Shown: one piece after another, positions 49,270 to 58,702 of the stretch
Layout of the letters: the number at the start of each line of letters is the position of its first letter
How positions within the stretch are numbered: position 1 is the stretch's first letter
Source: Hornefia porci
Lineage (GTDB): Bacteria; Bacillota; Clostridia; Peptostreptococcales; Anaerovoracaceae
Direction: 5' to 3'
Assembly (NCBI RefSeq): GCF_001940235.1
Contig: NZ_MJIE01000001.1
Coordinates: forward strand, 2,232,001-2,296,000
Length of the DNA: 64,000 bases
Program-made: the position numbers and the translations under genes
Notes under the pieces: generated by a model
Told to the model about the DNA's origin: nothing
The model's database searches: none
Seen by the model: the letters and a program-made list of their open reading frames with translations, nothing else

Positions 49270-50289
49270 TCACAGGGAAAAGTTGATGATCACGTTCAGC
49301 GCATGCTCCGGATCCGACGCACGCTGAATCGCAGAGTCAATGTCATCAAGCGGATATTCGTCGGTGATGAGGGTTTCCAGAGCTGCGCCCTCCGATGACA
49401 TGATGCGGAAGACGTCTCGAACATCCTCCGGCGCGTAGCCTCCGGAGCCGATAATGCTCTGCTGTGCATAAGTCATATGAAGGAGATCGATGCTTCTGGC
49501 AGTGTTGTTTACCGCGACCGAGACGAATCGGCTTTCGATTTTTCCGTGTACAAAGAACAGGTCCAGGAGCGCAGACGCTCCGTCGGCGTCCAGCATGATA
49601 TCGATATCGGCGGTTTTTCCTGTCAGCGACGGTGCTTCGTCGAAATATTCGCAGGCTTTGGAAACAAAGTTTTGTTCGTCCCTCATATTAAATACTTCGA
49701 ACCCGAGCCCGGCAGCGATGCCGAGCCGGAGCTCCGACAGATCGCAGATCATGACTTTGTCTATGCCGAAATAGCGAAGAGCCGCGACCGCGGCAATGCC
49801 GATCGTCCCCGCACCGAATACCACGGCGTGTTCGCCCGCTTTCGGCTGTGAGCGGCGGGCGGCGCGGCAGCCTACAGTGAAAGGCTCCGTCAGGCAGGCG
49901 AGTCGATCGGAGATTTTTTTCGGTACCGGATAAAGGGAATGCTCCGGCTTTGCCTCCGGAATGAGAATGTATTCTGAAAATCCTCCCAGAGTTCCGGCGC
50001 GGGAAGTGTCATTTTTTGCGTACAGAGGATAGGGATATACGCGGTCACCGATATGAAAGTCTGTCACGTCGCATCCGACGGCAGAGACGACGGAGACGGT
50101 TTCGTGACCGAATTCGCCGCCGACCGTGATGCGATGACCGGTCCCCGGACCATGAGTATAGACGGCGGCATCCGTTCCGCATATACTGGAAAAGATATTG
50201 CGAATCACAACATCCCGCGGCCCCGGTACGGGGACCGGGACTTCCCGCACTTCGACAGATTTTTTTCCAAGATAAACGGCAGTTTTCAT
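49270..50289 (-). CDS. Zinc-type alcohol dehydrogenase-like (MDR) protein
   Basis: 339 residues. The catalytic zinc ligands are in SSICGTDAA (Cys) and GGEFGHETVS (His-Glu); the cofactor loop is GAGTIGIAA. The usual four-Cys structural zinc lobe is missing: the region between GDRVYPYP and GGFSEY has none. Related proteins are polyol or threonine-type dehydrogenases; the substrate is unknown. The start at 50289 follows AGGAGAAACAAT. A sigma-A promoter lies at 50328. Confidence 0.85.
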   Translation of the reverse strand: MKTAVYLGKKSVEVREVPVPVPGPRDVVIRNIFSSICGTDAAVYTHGPGTGHRITVGGEFGHETVSVVSAVGCDVTDFHIGDRVYPYPLYAKNDTSRAGTLGGFSEYILIPEAKPEHSLYPVPKKISDRLACLTEPFTVGCRAARRSQPKAGEHAVVFGAGTIGIAAVAALRYFGIDKVMICDLSELRLGIAAGLGFEVFNMRDEQNFVSKACEYFDEAPSLTGKTADIDIMLDADGASALLDLFFVHGKIESRFVSVAVNNTARSIDLLHMTYAQQSIIGSGGYAPEDVRDVFRIMSSEGAALETLITDEYPLDDIDSAIQRASDPEHALNVIINFSL

Positions 50290-50327
50290 ATTGTTTCTCC
50301 TATTGATTTCAGCGTTTTGACAACTCC

Positions 50328-50356
50328 ATATTACAGTAGTGACATTGACTTTGCAA
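50328..50356 (-). promoter_or_regulatory. Promoter of the dehydrogenase gene
   Basis: Minus strand TTGCAA (50356-50351), 17-bp spacer, TAATAT (50333-50328). Confidence 0.7.
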
Positions 50357-50380
50357 TCGGCAATAATGAGATAAATGTTG

Positions 50381-50409
50381 AAAATTTCACCCGGCTTATG
50401 GCCGCCGGG
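50381..50409 (-). terminator. Terminator overlapping the stop of the YhaN-like gene
   Basis: Minus strand CCCGGC, loop with the stop codon, GCCGGG, then TGAAATTTTC. Short but GC-rich; the U-tail is imperfect. Confidence 0.6.
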
Positions 50410-52777
50410 CGCTGCTGCAGGTCATGTAGATGATCTGGGTTTCACTGCTTAGTGTCTGCAGCAGGTCGAGCGCTTTTCTGATGTGGCGGTCATCCAGATT
50501 GACAAACGGGTCGTCCAGAATCAAAAAAGGCTTTTCGTTTCTGAAGAGGGAGTCGATCAGGGCGAGGCGCAGGCAGATCATGACCGTATCTTTCTGTCCG
50601 GCGCTGAAATATTGCAGACTGCGTCGCTGCTCGCTGCGGCTGATCTCCACATTCAGATCTGTATCGAGATAGAGACGGTTCTCCGCTTCTGAAAGCGTGT
50701 TCACATAATGCGAAAGTCTCCGGAGGATCGGTCCGGAATAGCGTGCGGAAAGAGAATCCTTCGCTTCTGCGAGAAACTGCATGGCTGCATCCAGTAGATC
50801 TGCCTGCCGGTTTTCTTCCCGGATCCGAGCGGTGAGGACAAAAATTTCGTCTGTCTTTGCGGGAATCTCATCCAGTTGCCGATAAAGCGTCCGCAGCGTG
50901 TTTTCAATTTCTCCGATGCGCTGACGATCCCTGCTGATTCGGACCGACAGCGCGTGGAACTGCTCTGTCGGGTCGAGCTGCGCTGTCGTGTCAGGCCGCG
51001 CTGCCGGGTCGAGCTGCTCTGTCTCTGCCGGGTTGCTTTGCGGCGTGGATACGCACTCCTCAGAGGGAATCTCTGTGGGGGTGTCGTCTTTCTCGCAGAG
51101 GTTTTCTGAGAGCTCTGCCTGATGCTCCCTGCGGAATTGCTCCAGTCGCTGTCGGGATTCGTCCCGGCTCTTTTTTAATGCGCCGGTGATCTGGCGGCGT
51201 CTGACGGCGAGAGCATCAGACCGGTTTTTTTGTGCCCGCAGTTCTGCTACAGCGCTGCTCAGATCCTCCGCATTGTCGAGAAACGGCGACATTTGATGCA
51301 CAAGCCGGTAGGAAAGGCGGTCGATCTGACTGTGCAGACCGTCCTCCGGATCGCTGATCAGTCGGAGCCGGCGCTGAAGCTCGCAGAACTCTGCCAGCAG
51401 TGCGGGATCCTCGACGGCGGGGCCCGGGGCTTCAGTGTGCGGCGAGCGGGGGATGCGTCCTATGACGGACGGGATACAGCCGAAAAGCACCGCAAGGATA
51501 CCGGCAAACACAAGCAGGCCTCCGGGGAGCAGTGATGCCTGATGCGACAGCAGCATCAGAAGGATTCCGCCGATGATTGCGCATATGCCGGGGAGAACAG
51601 AGAGACGCCGCCGAAGCCGGCGCGGCGAAGCTGCGGCTTGTCTGTCGGATTGCTCCCGGTTCTCCGGGGCGGCTGAACCGTCCGGAGACCCGCTGCCCCG
51701 AGCAGGAGAGTCAGTCCGGAGGTGACCGGAAGGGCTGTCCGGGCGGCTGAACCGCCTGCTCAGTTCTGCGTATCGCTGCTGCTCCTGCGGGGAAAATTCC
51801 AGCAGCTCAAGCTGACTGTTCAGCCGGTCAATCTGCCGCACTATCGTTTCTGCCTGCTGCAGCAGATCTTCGGAGGGAGCACCGTCAGGAAAGCCGTCGT
51901 CGCTGAGAATTTCAGACGCATGTGCATATTGTCTGTCTGCCTCCTCACAGGCCAGCTCGAGATCCCGGGCCCGTTCCCGGACGGAGCGGACAGAAGCTCT
52001 TTCTGAACGTCGGACAGCTGACTGCTCGAGGGCGTCCCGGCGCTGCAGATTTTCCCGGAGACGGGAGCTTGTCTCCGATGCTTCGTTTTCCAGCCGGCGG
52101 ATCTGATTTTTCAGACTGTCTTTGACGCTGACCTCACTGTAAAGCTCCCGGAGCCGTCTTTGTGATCCGGCGATGCTCCCGCCCTGACCGCGGAAAGGAC
52201 GCAGTCCTGTCCGAAGCTCCCGGAGTTTTGCGACGGCGGAATCGTAATTGTTAATGTCATCGGTATCCTCCACCAGTCCGCTGATCTTGCTCTGGATGTC
52301 ATTGGTGAGCAGCGGAGAATGTCCGGAGGCGCTCCTGCCTGCGGAACTTTCCGCGGTCTGCGGCATATATGTGCTTCGGCGGAAGGAGTCGGCGTCGATT
52401 CCGAACAGCTCCGTTCCGATGTTTTCGGAGAAGTCGGAGGATCTCCGGTCTGTGCTGCCGCTGTACAGCGCAAAACGGTCTTCGCGGGGAGTAACGCCGA
52501 AACTTCGCTCAATCCGGTAGGGCTGTTTTCTGTACAGGAATTCCAGACTACCGCCGAAGACGCCGCCTTGCCACGGCGTATACAGCTCACGGTAATTATC
52601 GGGAGCATTGTGACGTTTCTTTTTGGAGAATCCGTAGAACATGGCGGTGATGAATTCCGCCAGTGTGGTTTTTCCGAACCCGTTGGGTTCGTCGATGACA
52701 GTCAGATGCTCCCGGAAATCCAGAGAGCAGTCATGGAGACCGCCGAAGTTTTCAATATGACAGCGAAGCAGCCTCAT
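50396..52777 (-). CDS. SbcC/YhaN-like AAA ATPase with membrane segments
   Basis: 793 residues. Walker A is DEPNGFGKTTLAEF near residue 36, and YGFSKKKRHN with RELYTPW follows, as in the YhaN family. Coiled-coil regions (about 205-300 and 500-650) flank a hydrophobic hairpin (VLPGICAIIGGILLMLLSH and LLVFAGILAVLFGCI, about 395-440). The end has FSAGQKDTVMICLRLAL (signature) and FLILDDPFVNLD (Walker B). The membrane hairpin sets it apart from cytosolic SbcC. It overlaps the nuclease gene by 4 bp. Together they would form a DNA-end processing complex. Confidence 0.85.
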   Translation of the reverse strand: MRLLRCHIENFGGLHDCSLDFREHLTVIDEPNGFGKTTLAEFITAMFYGFSKKKRHNAPDNYRELYTPWQGGVFGGSLEFLYRKQPYRIERSFGVTPREDRFALYSGSTDRRSSDFSENIGTELFGIDADSFRRSTYMPQTAESSAGRSASGHSPLLTNDIQSKISGLVEDTDDINNYDSAVAKLRELRTGLRPFRGQGGSIAGSQRRLRELYSEVSVKDSLKNQIRRLENEASETSSRLRENLQRRDALEQSAVRRSERASVRSVRERARDLELACEEADRQYAHASEILSDDGFPDGAPSEDLLQQAETIVRQIDRLNSQLELLEFSPQEQQRYAELSRRFSRPDSPSGHLRTDSPARGSGSPDGSAAPENREQSDRQAAASPRRLRRRLSVLPGICAIIGGILLMLLSHQASLLPGGLLVFAGILAVLFGCIPSVIGRIPRSPHTEAPGPAVEDPALLAEFCELQRRLRLISDPEDGLHSQIDRLSYRLVHQMSPFLDNAEDLSSAVAELRAQKNRSDALAVRRRQITGALKKSRDESRQRLEQFRREHQAELSENLCEKDDTPTEIPSEECVSTPQSNPAETEQLDPAARPDTTAQLDPTEQFHALSVRISRDRQRIGEIENTLRTLYRQLDEIPAKTDEIFVLTARIREENRQADLLDAAMQFLAEAKDSLSARYSGPILRRLSHYVNTLSEAENRLYLDTDLNVEISRSEQRRSLQYFSAGQKDTVMICLRLALIDSLFRNEKPFLILDDPFVNLDDRHIRKALDLLQTLSSETQIIYMTCSSARRP

Positions 52778-53917
52778 AATGTGATCTCCTCTCCGCCGAG
52801 CGCCTGAAGACCGGCCCGGATCACAGCGTCTTTATCCCGTTCGGGGAGCTTCGATGCGAGTACTTTTCGGATGAATTCTCCCTTCAGGGAAACGTCGCCG
52901 AGGAACGTTGCGGGATCGATGGAAACGGAGGTTTCGTTAAGGATTTCCGCATAGAAAAAAAGCGGCGCAAGCTCCTGCTCCAGGGCAGGGAGATCAATCT
53001 GTGCATCCGGGGCACACGCTCCGGTCAGAATAAACCGGACCAGGCTTTCCGGGGGGATTCCCTCCGCCGTGTCCCGCAGCCGCTGCAGAATATCGGGGAA
53101 TGTACGGCAGTCCGTGATGTCGGTGGGGACGCGGAAGAGCATTCTCTGCGCATGAGGAACAAAGGTATGTTCCAGATGATTTCCGGAGACGCTCAGGAGA
53201 ACAAAGCCCTTCTCTCCGCATTCATCAAATCCGCGGCCCTCCGGGCAGCCGCAGTAGCAGTAAATCCCCCGTTCGTCCAGTGTTCCGTGCCGGTAGCTGT
53301 GCAGGTGGCCCAGGGCAAGATAGTCGATTCCTCTGTGCTGCAGAGCAGGCAGCGGAATCAGATCGGGACCGGCCTGGGATGAAAAGCTGACCGTGCAGCG
53401 TGACGATATTGACCTGATCCGGATCCGGCGAGAGGGCGTCGAAGCAGCCGGAACTGCTCTGCGGGTCCGGTTCGACGCCGGTAATGTCGACGTTTCCGTA
53501 ACGATAGGTCTGCCACTGACTGCGGAATGTCAGGAGGTTTTCCGGGAGCCCTTGCAGTGGAAAAACACGTTCGGCGCTGTCATGATTGCCGCTGAGGTAC
53601 AGATAGTCGATTGCCGGAGTCCGTCGGATAATGTCCAGCACGGTTTCCCTTGTTCGGGCCGTGACGATGTCCGCATCAAACATATCGCCGGCAATGATGA
53701 TTCCGGTCACATGCTGCTCCTCAGCCCGTCTGACTATGCGCTCAAAGGCCCGGACGATTTCATAGCGCCGTCTGCGTGCATCCTCGCCGGACAGTTTCGT
53801 CTCCAGACTGGAATCCAGATGCAGGTCGGAACAGTGAATGAATTTCAGCGGTTCTCCGTCGGACTTTCCGGCAGCTCCGGGTGCTCTTGCAATAATGTTC
53901 ATCGGTCCTTCCGTCAT
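52774..53917 (-). pseudogene. SbcD/YhaO-like nuclease gene with a frameshift
   Basis: Two frames together make one Mre11-type phosphoesterase. The first (53917 to about 53382) has FIHCSDLHLDSSLE, IIIAGDMFDAD, LSGNHDSA and NIVTLHGQL. The second continues SSQAGPDLIPLPALQHRG, LALGHLHSYRHG, GCPEGRGFDECGEKG and the C-terminal cap domain to 52774. The switch falls on a run of four A on the plus strand (53382-53385); with three, the frame reads through. It is either a real inactivating slip, a phase-variable tract, or a sequencing error. The ATG at 53917 follows GAGGAG. Promoter and LexA box lie upstream. Confidence 0.85.
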
Positions 53918-53956
53918 TGAAAACTCCTCTTCACAAATGAATTTTGCTGTAGCTAT

Positions 53957-53985
53957 AGTATAGCGAACATTTGTTCTTTTGTCAA
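53957..53985 (-). promoter_or_regulatory. Promoter with LexA (SOS) box
   Basis: Minus strand TTGACA (53985-53980), 17-bp spacer, TATACT (53962-53957). Inside the spacer, plus strand, CGAACATTTGTTCT (53964-53977) fits the Firmicute LexA box CGAAC-N4-GTTCG with one change. Repression by LexA would place the nuclease/ATPase pair in the SOS response. Confidence 0.82.
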
Positions 53986-54137
53986 TCGGAAGAGCGTTGA
54001 CTCCGGCGGGAAGGGCTGTGCGGATCTGATCGGGCAGAGGGGTGCCGTCCGGCGTATTTTCAGTGATTCGGGGTGCTGCGTTCGACGGGGGGACAGGCGG
54101 AGCACTCCAAAAAAATAAAAAGAATCAGTAAAACCCC

Positions 54138-54165
54138 TTGCAAAATGAAAAATATTTGATAAAAT
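54138..54165 (+). promoter_or_regulatory. Promoter of glutathione peroxidase/OhrR operon
   Basis: TTGCAA (54138-54143), 16-bp spacer, TAAAAT (54160-54165), in a very AT-rich stretch that could also hold a regulator site. Confidence 0.6.
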
Positions 54166-54293
54166 ATATTTGTACAAAATAAAAATCGAAACAACAGAAC
54201 GTCGGCGAACCGATGAACCGGTGAACCGGGAAAACCAACGGAACGAGCGCCGGCCGATAAGAGGCAGGCCGGAAACAGAAGGAGGAAGACAGA

Positions 54294-54839
54294 ATGAGTA
54301 TATATGATTACAGTGTGGAAAAACCGAACGGAGAACAGCAGGCTCTCGCGGATTACAAAGGGAAGGTCATGCTGATCGTCAACACAGCGACAGGATGCGG
54401 ATTCACGCCGCAGTACGAGGATCTGGAAGCGATGCACCGTGATCTTCACGAAAAGGGTCTGGAAATCATCGATATCCCGTGCAACCAGTTTGCCGGACAG
54501 ACGCCAGGGACCGATGAGGAAATTCATCAGTTCTGCACACTCCACTATAACACGGAATTTCCGCAGATGAAGAAGGCGGAGGTGAACGGCGAGAATGAAC
54601 TGCCGCTGTATCGTTATCTGAAGGAGCAGAAGGGGTTTGAAGGGTTCGGTCACGGACCTAAGGCTCTGGCGATGAGCGCAATGCTGAAGAAAATCGATAA
54701 GGATTATAAGGACAATCCGGACATCAAGTGGAATTTCACGAAATTCCTGGTGGACCGCGAAGGAAATGTGGTCGCGCGGTTTGAACCCACGGCGAAGATG
54801 CAGGATGTCCGGCAGGCCGTAGAGGAGCTGCTGGGATGA
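54294..54839 (+). CDS. Glutathione peroxidase family protein (Cys type)
   Basis: 181 residues. NTATGCGFTPQYEDLEAMHRDL holds the peroxidatic Cys in the place of selenocysteine; PCNQFAGQTPGTDEEI and KWNFTKFLVDREG complete the Gln/Trp/Asn active site. Such bacterial enzymes normally use thioredoxin. GGAGGAAGACAGA sets the ATG. It overlaps the next gene, an OhrR-like regulator, by 4 bp, so the pair is probably an organic-peroxide response unit. Confidence 0.93.
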   Translation: MSIYDYSVEKPNGEQQALADYKGKVMLIVNTATGCGFTPQYEDLEAMHRDLHEKGLEIIDIPCNQFAGQTPGTDEEIHQFCTLHYNTEFPQMKKAEVNGENELPLYRYLKEQKGFEGFGHGPKALAMSAMLKKIDKDYKDNPDIKWNFTKFLVDREGNVVARFEPTAKMQDVRQAVEELLG

Positions 54840-55315
54840 GCGCTGACCGTAAACGGGAGACAGTGATGACAAAGGATACAGCTGCCGATGCAGACGAGGC
54901 GCTGAAGCTTGAGAATCAGCTTTGTTTCCCGCTCTACGCCGCCGCTCGGAGCGTGGTCGGCGCCTACACCCCGCTGCTGAAACCGCTGGGTCTGACCTAC
55001 ACGCAGTATATCGTAATGATGGCACTGTGGGAGAGGGACGATGTCACTGTGGGGGAACTGGGAAAACGACTGCGTTTGGATAACGGAACCCTGACGCCTC
55101 TGCTGAAGAAGATGGAAAAAGCAGGACTGGTGGAGAGGAACCGGAGTGCGGAGGATGAGCGGCGCGTCAAGATCACCCTGACAGACAAGGGCCGCGATTT
55201 GAAGAACGGGGCGGGCAGGGTTCCCGCCGAAATGAGGCGATGCATGCCGGCGGATTTTACGCCGGAGGACGCACGGACGCTGTATGCTTTGTTATATAAA
55301 TTACTGGGAGATTAA
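54836..55315 (+). CDS. MarR-family regulator, OhrR-like
   Basis: 159 residues. The start LKLENQLCFPLYAAARSVVGAYTPLLKPLGLTYTQYIVMMALWERDDVTVGELGKRLRLDNGTLTPLLKKMEKAGLVER matches OhrR, with the peroxide-sensing Cys in QLCFPLYAA and the two Tyr of the YTQY motif. Oxidation of that Cys releases DNA. ATG 54836 overlaps the peroxidase stop (ATGA); ATG 54866 with GGGAG is an alternative start. Its likely target is its own operon. Confidence 0.9.
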   Translation: MSADRKRETVMTKDTAADADEALKLENQLCFPLYAAARSVVGAYTPLLKPLGLTYTQYIVMMALWERDDVTVGELGKRLRLDNGTLTPLLKKMEKAGLVERNRSAEDERRVKITLTDKGRDLKNGAGRVPAEMRRCMPADFTPEDARTLYALLYKLLGD

Positions 55316-55376
55316 TAATAAAAACGGCGGCGGCCCTGTAAGGGGAGCGCCGTCGATTGCCGGGGAGGCGTAATAT

Positions 55377-56528
55377 ATGGGAAATTCAGAGAATAAAGTT
55401 CCGCAGAATCTTATGGAGAAAAAAGAGGATCGGGACAGGATCATCGTCCGCACAAGTGTGATCGGAATACTGGCGAATGTGTTCCTTGCGGCGTTCAAGG
55501 CCGCGGCGGGAATCATGTCGAATTCCATCGCGATTCTTCTGGATGCGGTGAACAATCTGTCCGACGCATTGTCGTCGGTCATTACGATCGTGGGAACAAA
55601 GCTGGCGTCTAAGGCTCCGGACAAGAAGCATCCGCTCGGATACGGCAGGATTGAGTATCTCAGCGCCATGATCGTGTCGGCAATCGTGCTGTACGCCGGA
55701 ATCACTTCAGCCGTGGAGTCTGTCCGCAAGATCATCCATCCGGTGAAGGCGGAATATACGATGGTTTCGCTGATTATCATCGTAGTGGCGGTTCTTGTGA
55801 AGCTGATACTGGGGAGCTATGTAAAGAAAAAGGGAAGGGATGCGAAATCCGGAGCTCTGACCGCTTCCGGTGCGGACGCACAGTTCGATGCGGTTCTGTC
55901 TCTTTCTGTTCTTTTGTCCGCGCTTCTGTATATTGCGACGGGAGTGTCGCTGGAGGCGTGGGTAGGCGCTGTTATCTCCGCGGTGATCATCAAGGCCGGC
56001 GTCGAGATGATGATCGATACGCTGAACGACATTCTGGGGAAGCGGGCGGATCCCGAGACCACGGTCAGGATCAAACGCCTGCTGTCGGAGGAGCCGGAGG
56101 TGCGCGGCGCATACGATCTGTTTCTGAATAATTACGGACCGGATAAAAATTACGGTTCGGTGCATCTGGAGCTTCCGGACACGATGACGGTGGAGGAGGT
56201 GGATGTGCTGACCCGCAGGGTTCAGGAGAAAATCTATGCGGAGACCGGAGTCATCCTGACCGGCGTGGGGGTCTATTCCTATAATACCGGAGATAACGAG
56301 GCGGCCGGGATTCGCAACCGTGTAATGGAGACGGTTCTGTCCCACGACTGGGCGCTGCAGCTTCATGGATTTTTCGTGGACATGGAGAACAAAGAGATGC
56401 GCTTTGATGTGGTGATGAGCTTCGAAATAGACCGACAGGAGGGCGTAGAGGCATTAACGGAAGAAATCCGGAAGCTTTATCCGGATTTCCGTGTGAGCAT
56501 TGTTTCAGATGTGGATATATCGGACTGA
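55377..56528 (+). CDS. Cation diffusion facilitator (CDF) metal exporter
   Basis: 383 residues. Six membrane segments in the first 210 residues, with LDAVNNLSDALSSVI (the HxxxD-type site on TM2) and HPLGYGRIEYLSAMIVS following it. A cytosolic domain of about 90 residues (REVRGAYDLFLNNYGPDKNYGSVHLELPD) and a further C-terminal extension follow. It exports Zn, Mn or Fe by proton exchange. In family terms it resembles the long MamM/MntE-like clostridial type. GGGGAGGCGTAATAT sets the ATG. Confidence 0.9.
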   Translation: MGNSENKVPQNLMEKKEDRDRIIVRTSVIGILANVFLAAFKAAAGIMSNSIAILLDAVNNLSDALSSVITIVGTKLASKAPDKKHPLGYGRIEYLSAMIVSAIVLYAGITSAVESVRKIIHPVKAEYTMVSLIIIVVAVLVKLILGSYVKKKGRDAKSGALTASGADAQFDAVLSLSVLLSALLYIATGVSLEAWVGAVISAVIIKAGVEMMIDTLNDILGKRADPETTVRIKRLLSEEPEVRGAYDLFLNNYGPDKNYGSVHLELPDTMTVEEVDVLTRRVQEKIYAETGVILTGVGVYSYNTGDNEAAGIRNRVMETVLSHDWALQLHGFFVDMENKEMRFDVVMSFEIDRQEGVEALTEEIRKLYPDFRVSIVSDVDISD

Positions 56529-56586
56529 TTCCCGCGGCATCAGTTCACAAAGACTGCGTCTTCAATGATATCCCGGAGCGGGCCCG

Positions 56587-56970
56587 TCAATCATGTTCCC
56601 GCTGTGCGGAAAGACTTTCCTGCAGCCAGCGCCGGAGTGCCAGCGCATGGTTGCAGGCCGGATCCTTCGCCGCATACAGAAGAGTGATGTTTTCATGAAG
56701 AAGTGTTTCGCTGCAGAGACGGACGAAATCCGGAGCATCCGGATTTTCGTCCAGCTCCTGGCAGTATCGGTCGCAGAATTCCCGGAATTTCTCAGGATCG
56801 TGACCGAACCATTTACGCAGTTCGCCTGTCGGCGCGATTTTTTTTGCCCACAAATCAAGCCCGGCGGTCTCTTTTTTTACGCCTCGGGGCCAGAGACGGT
56901 CCACCAGCACGCGGAAGCCGTCGTCGGGCTCCGGAGCGTCATATATTCGTTTACATAAAATCTCATTCAT
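56587..56970 (-). CDS. DUF488 family protein (YeaO-like)
   Basis: 127 residues. CKRIYDAPEPDDGFRVLVDRLWPRGVKKETAGLDLWAKKIAPTGELRKWFGHDPEKFREFCDRY is the standard start of the YeaO/DUF488 family, small cytoplasmic proteins of unknown function. LLYAAKDPACNHALALRRWL lies at the end. It is transcribed separately and convergent with the CDF gene. Confidence 0.92.
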   Translation of the reverse strand: MNEILCKRIYDAPEPDDGFRVLVDRLWPRGVKKETAGLDLWAKKIAPTGELRKWFGHDPEKFREFCDRYCQELDENPDAPDFVRLCSETLLHENITLLYAAKDPACNHALALRRWLQESLSAQREHD

Positions 56971-57007
56971 CCGGCAGTATCTCCCTTCTGAAACGGTTCA
57001 GCAGACG

Positions 57008-58702
57008 TCAGTTATTTTCAATGAAATCCAGCAGATCCTGCGCGGAGGTCTGGATACCGGCGCGATCCTCCGGATCCCGTCCCAGTCTTGTATACACCTC
57101 TCCGACAAAGACGCCTGTATCTGCGAGACACCGGAACACATCATCGATGATTCCGCGGCAGATTTCCCGCTGCTGCATGGGACCGAAGGGATTGGCGAAA
57201 TAGGTCTCGGAGAATCCGGTTTCCTGCGTGGTCCCCTTGGCCATGCGCCTGCTCCGGATAAAGATTTCCTTGGCTTCCTCGATGTCCTCGATCCGGCGCA
57301 TTCCGGTCATGTCGTCGTAATTGTTGGCGTAGACGAACAGATCTACCGGGTGCAGATCGGTGATGACCGAATAGGGCGCTGCCGGTGTGATGACTCTGGC
57401 GTTAGACTGGTCCGGATTGAAGAAAATCGAGCGGTTCATATCCCGGTACGGGGTTCCCGGATCCAGATCGTCCAGCCGGACGAAGGCGCCGGTTTCCGTT
57501 CCCTGTGCATAGACTCTGCCATCCCGGATCTGAAAGCTTCCCATATCGTCGAAGACGATTTCGATGTTCTTGATTTTGTCACTGCCCAGGTTTTTCAGCG
57601 CTTCGATGGTTTCTGACTTCCCTGCGCCGGAATCGCCCATGAGACAGATGCCCTTCTTTTTGTCATTCTCCAGTGTGATGTTGACGAACGCCCCGTGGAT
57701 GGGCAGCCGTCCGCGCTGCATCATCGCGACATTGTGCAGGGTGAGAACGGTTTTCTTCATGTATCCGAAGTAGGAGATTTTGTCACTGTAAGAAACGCTG
57801 CCGACCCAGAGATCTTCTTCGGTATCGTGATAGAAGGTGCACTTGTCTTTGTTGTCGCGGTTCCCGAAAATCAGGATGCAGTCCGGCTTGCGGGAGGCTT
57901 CCTCCTGCGTGGCGATTTCGAACAGATTGGCGCAGCTGACGCCGTTCGACATGAAATCACGGTGAAAATAGATGAATATGGTCAGTGTTCCCACCTTGGC
58001 CGGGAAACAGAAGTAGATATCCGGATTTCCTTCGAAGGTCGTGATGGGATTGACGGAGACTTCCTCAAAGGGCCATTCCCGTTTGTTTGATTTCGGGTGA
58101 AGGATCATCGGCGTCCGCATCATGACCGAGTCGATGAACAGCACGTTTTTCAGCACGGCGTATCTGTCGCTGAGCCGGAAGGAATCGTGCCGGTAGCAGG
58201 CCAGACTGGCGTTCGTGCCTGCGTTCTGCTGACGGAAAACCTTGTTCGGGCGGCCCATCAGAGTCTGCTCGATGCGGCGGAATGTGTTGATGATCAGGTG
58301 GTTGAAGGCGGAGTCGTTTGATACAAAGGCCGTGGATTCCGCGTCGCCTCTGCGGTTCGTCGTCACGGAATAGCGCTCCAGAGTTCTCCAGTAATCGTAA
58401 AGGCGCTCTACGAATTCCAGTGCGGTTTCGCGGTTCCGGACCAGAGAGGAGTCCGCCTCGTCGATGTCGAAGACCAGCAGCTCCCGTGCGGTTTTGCTGA
58501 TGTTTTCCACTGCGGCGTCCTCGTTCCCGTCGGGACAGGCCCAGGCACAGAGCTTTTCGTCTTTTTTCTGCAGTTTGCGCAGAAACTGGCGAACCACCGC
58601 CTGAAATTCGGCGGATTTGATCAGATTGGATTTTGTTTCAGGATAGGACAGATCGAAGTTCATGATGACTTCGCTGTCTGTGAGGTACAGTTTTTCTTTC
58701 AT
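57008..58702 (-). CDS. HPr kinase/PEPCK-like P-loop protein of unknown function
   Basis: 564 residues. The C-terminal half holds LPIHGAFVNITLENDKKKGICLMGDSGAGKSETIEALK (P-loop GDSGAGKSE at 356-364) and IVFDDMGSF (385-386 Asp pair). The arrangement and the His at about 336 copy the catalytic core of HPr kinase/phosphorylase. The HPrK signature further on is absent, and the first 320 residues match nothing I know. No membrane segment. GGAGGATAATAAA sets the ATG. It may phosphorylate a protein or a small acid; no substrate can be named. Confidence 0.75.
   Translation of the reverse strand: MKEKLYLTDSEVIMNFDLSYPETKSNLIKSAEFQAVVRQFLRKLQKKDEKLCAWACPDGNEDAAVENISKTARELLVFDIDEADSSLVRNRETALEFVERLYDYWRTLERYSVTTNRRGDAESTAFVSNDSAFNHLIINTFRRIEQTLMGRPNKVFRQQNAGTNASLACYRHDSFRLSDRYAVLKNVLFIDSVMMRTPMILHPKSNKREWPFEEVSVNPITTFEGNPDIYFCFPAKVGTLTIFIYFHRDFMSNGVSCANLFEIATQEEASRKPDCILIFGNRDNKDKCTFYHDTEEDLWVGSVSYSDKISYFGYMKKTVLTLHNVAMMQRGRLPIHGAFVNITLENDKKKGICLMGDSGAGKSETIEALKNLGSDKIKNIEIVFDDMGSFQIRDGRVYAQGTETGAFVRLDDLDPGTPYRDMNRSIFFNPDQSNARVITPAAPYSVITDLHPVDLFVYANNYDDMTGMRRIEDIEEAKEIFIRSRRMAKGTTQETGFSETYFANPFGPMQQREICRGIIDDVFRCLADTGVFVGEVYTRLGRDPEDRAGIQTSAQDLLDFIENN

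Noticed and set aside
54060..55025. A 321-codon minus-strand frame opposite glutathione peroxidase
   Set aside because: Shadow of two overlapping, clearly identified plus-strand genes.
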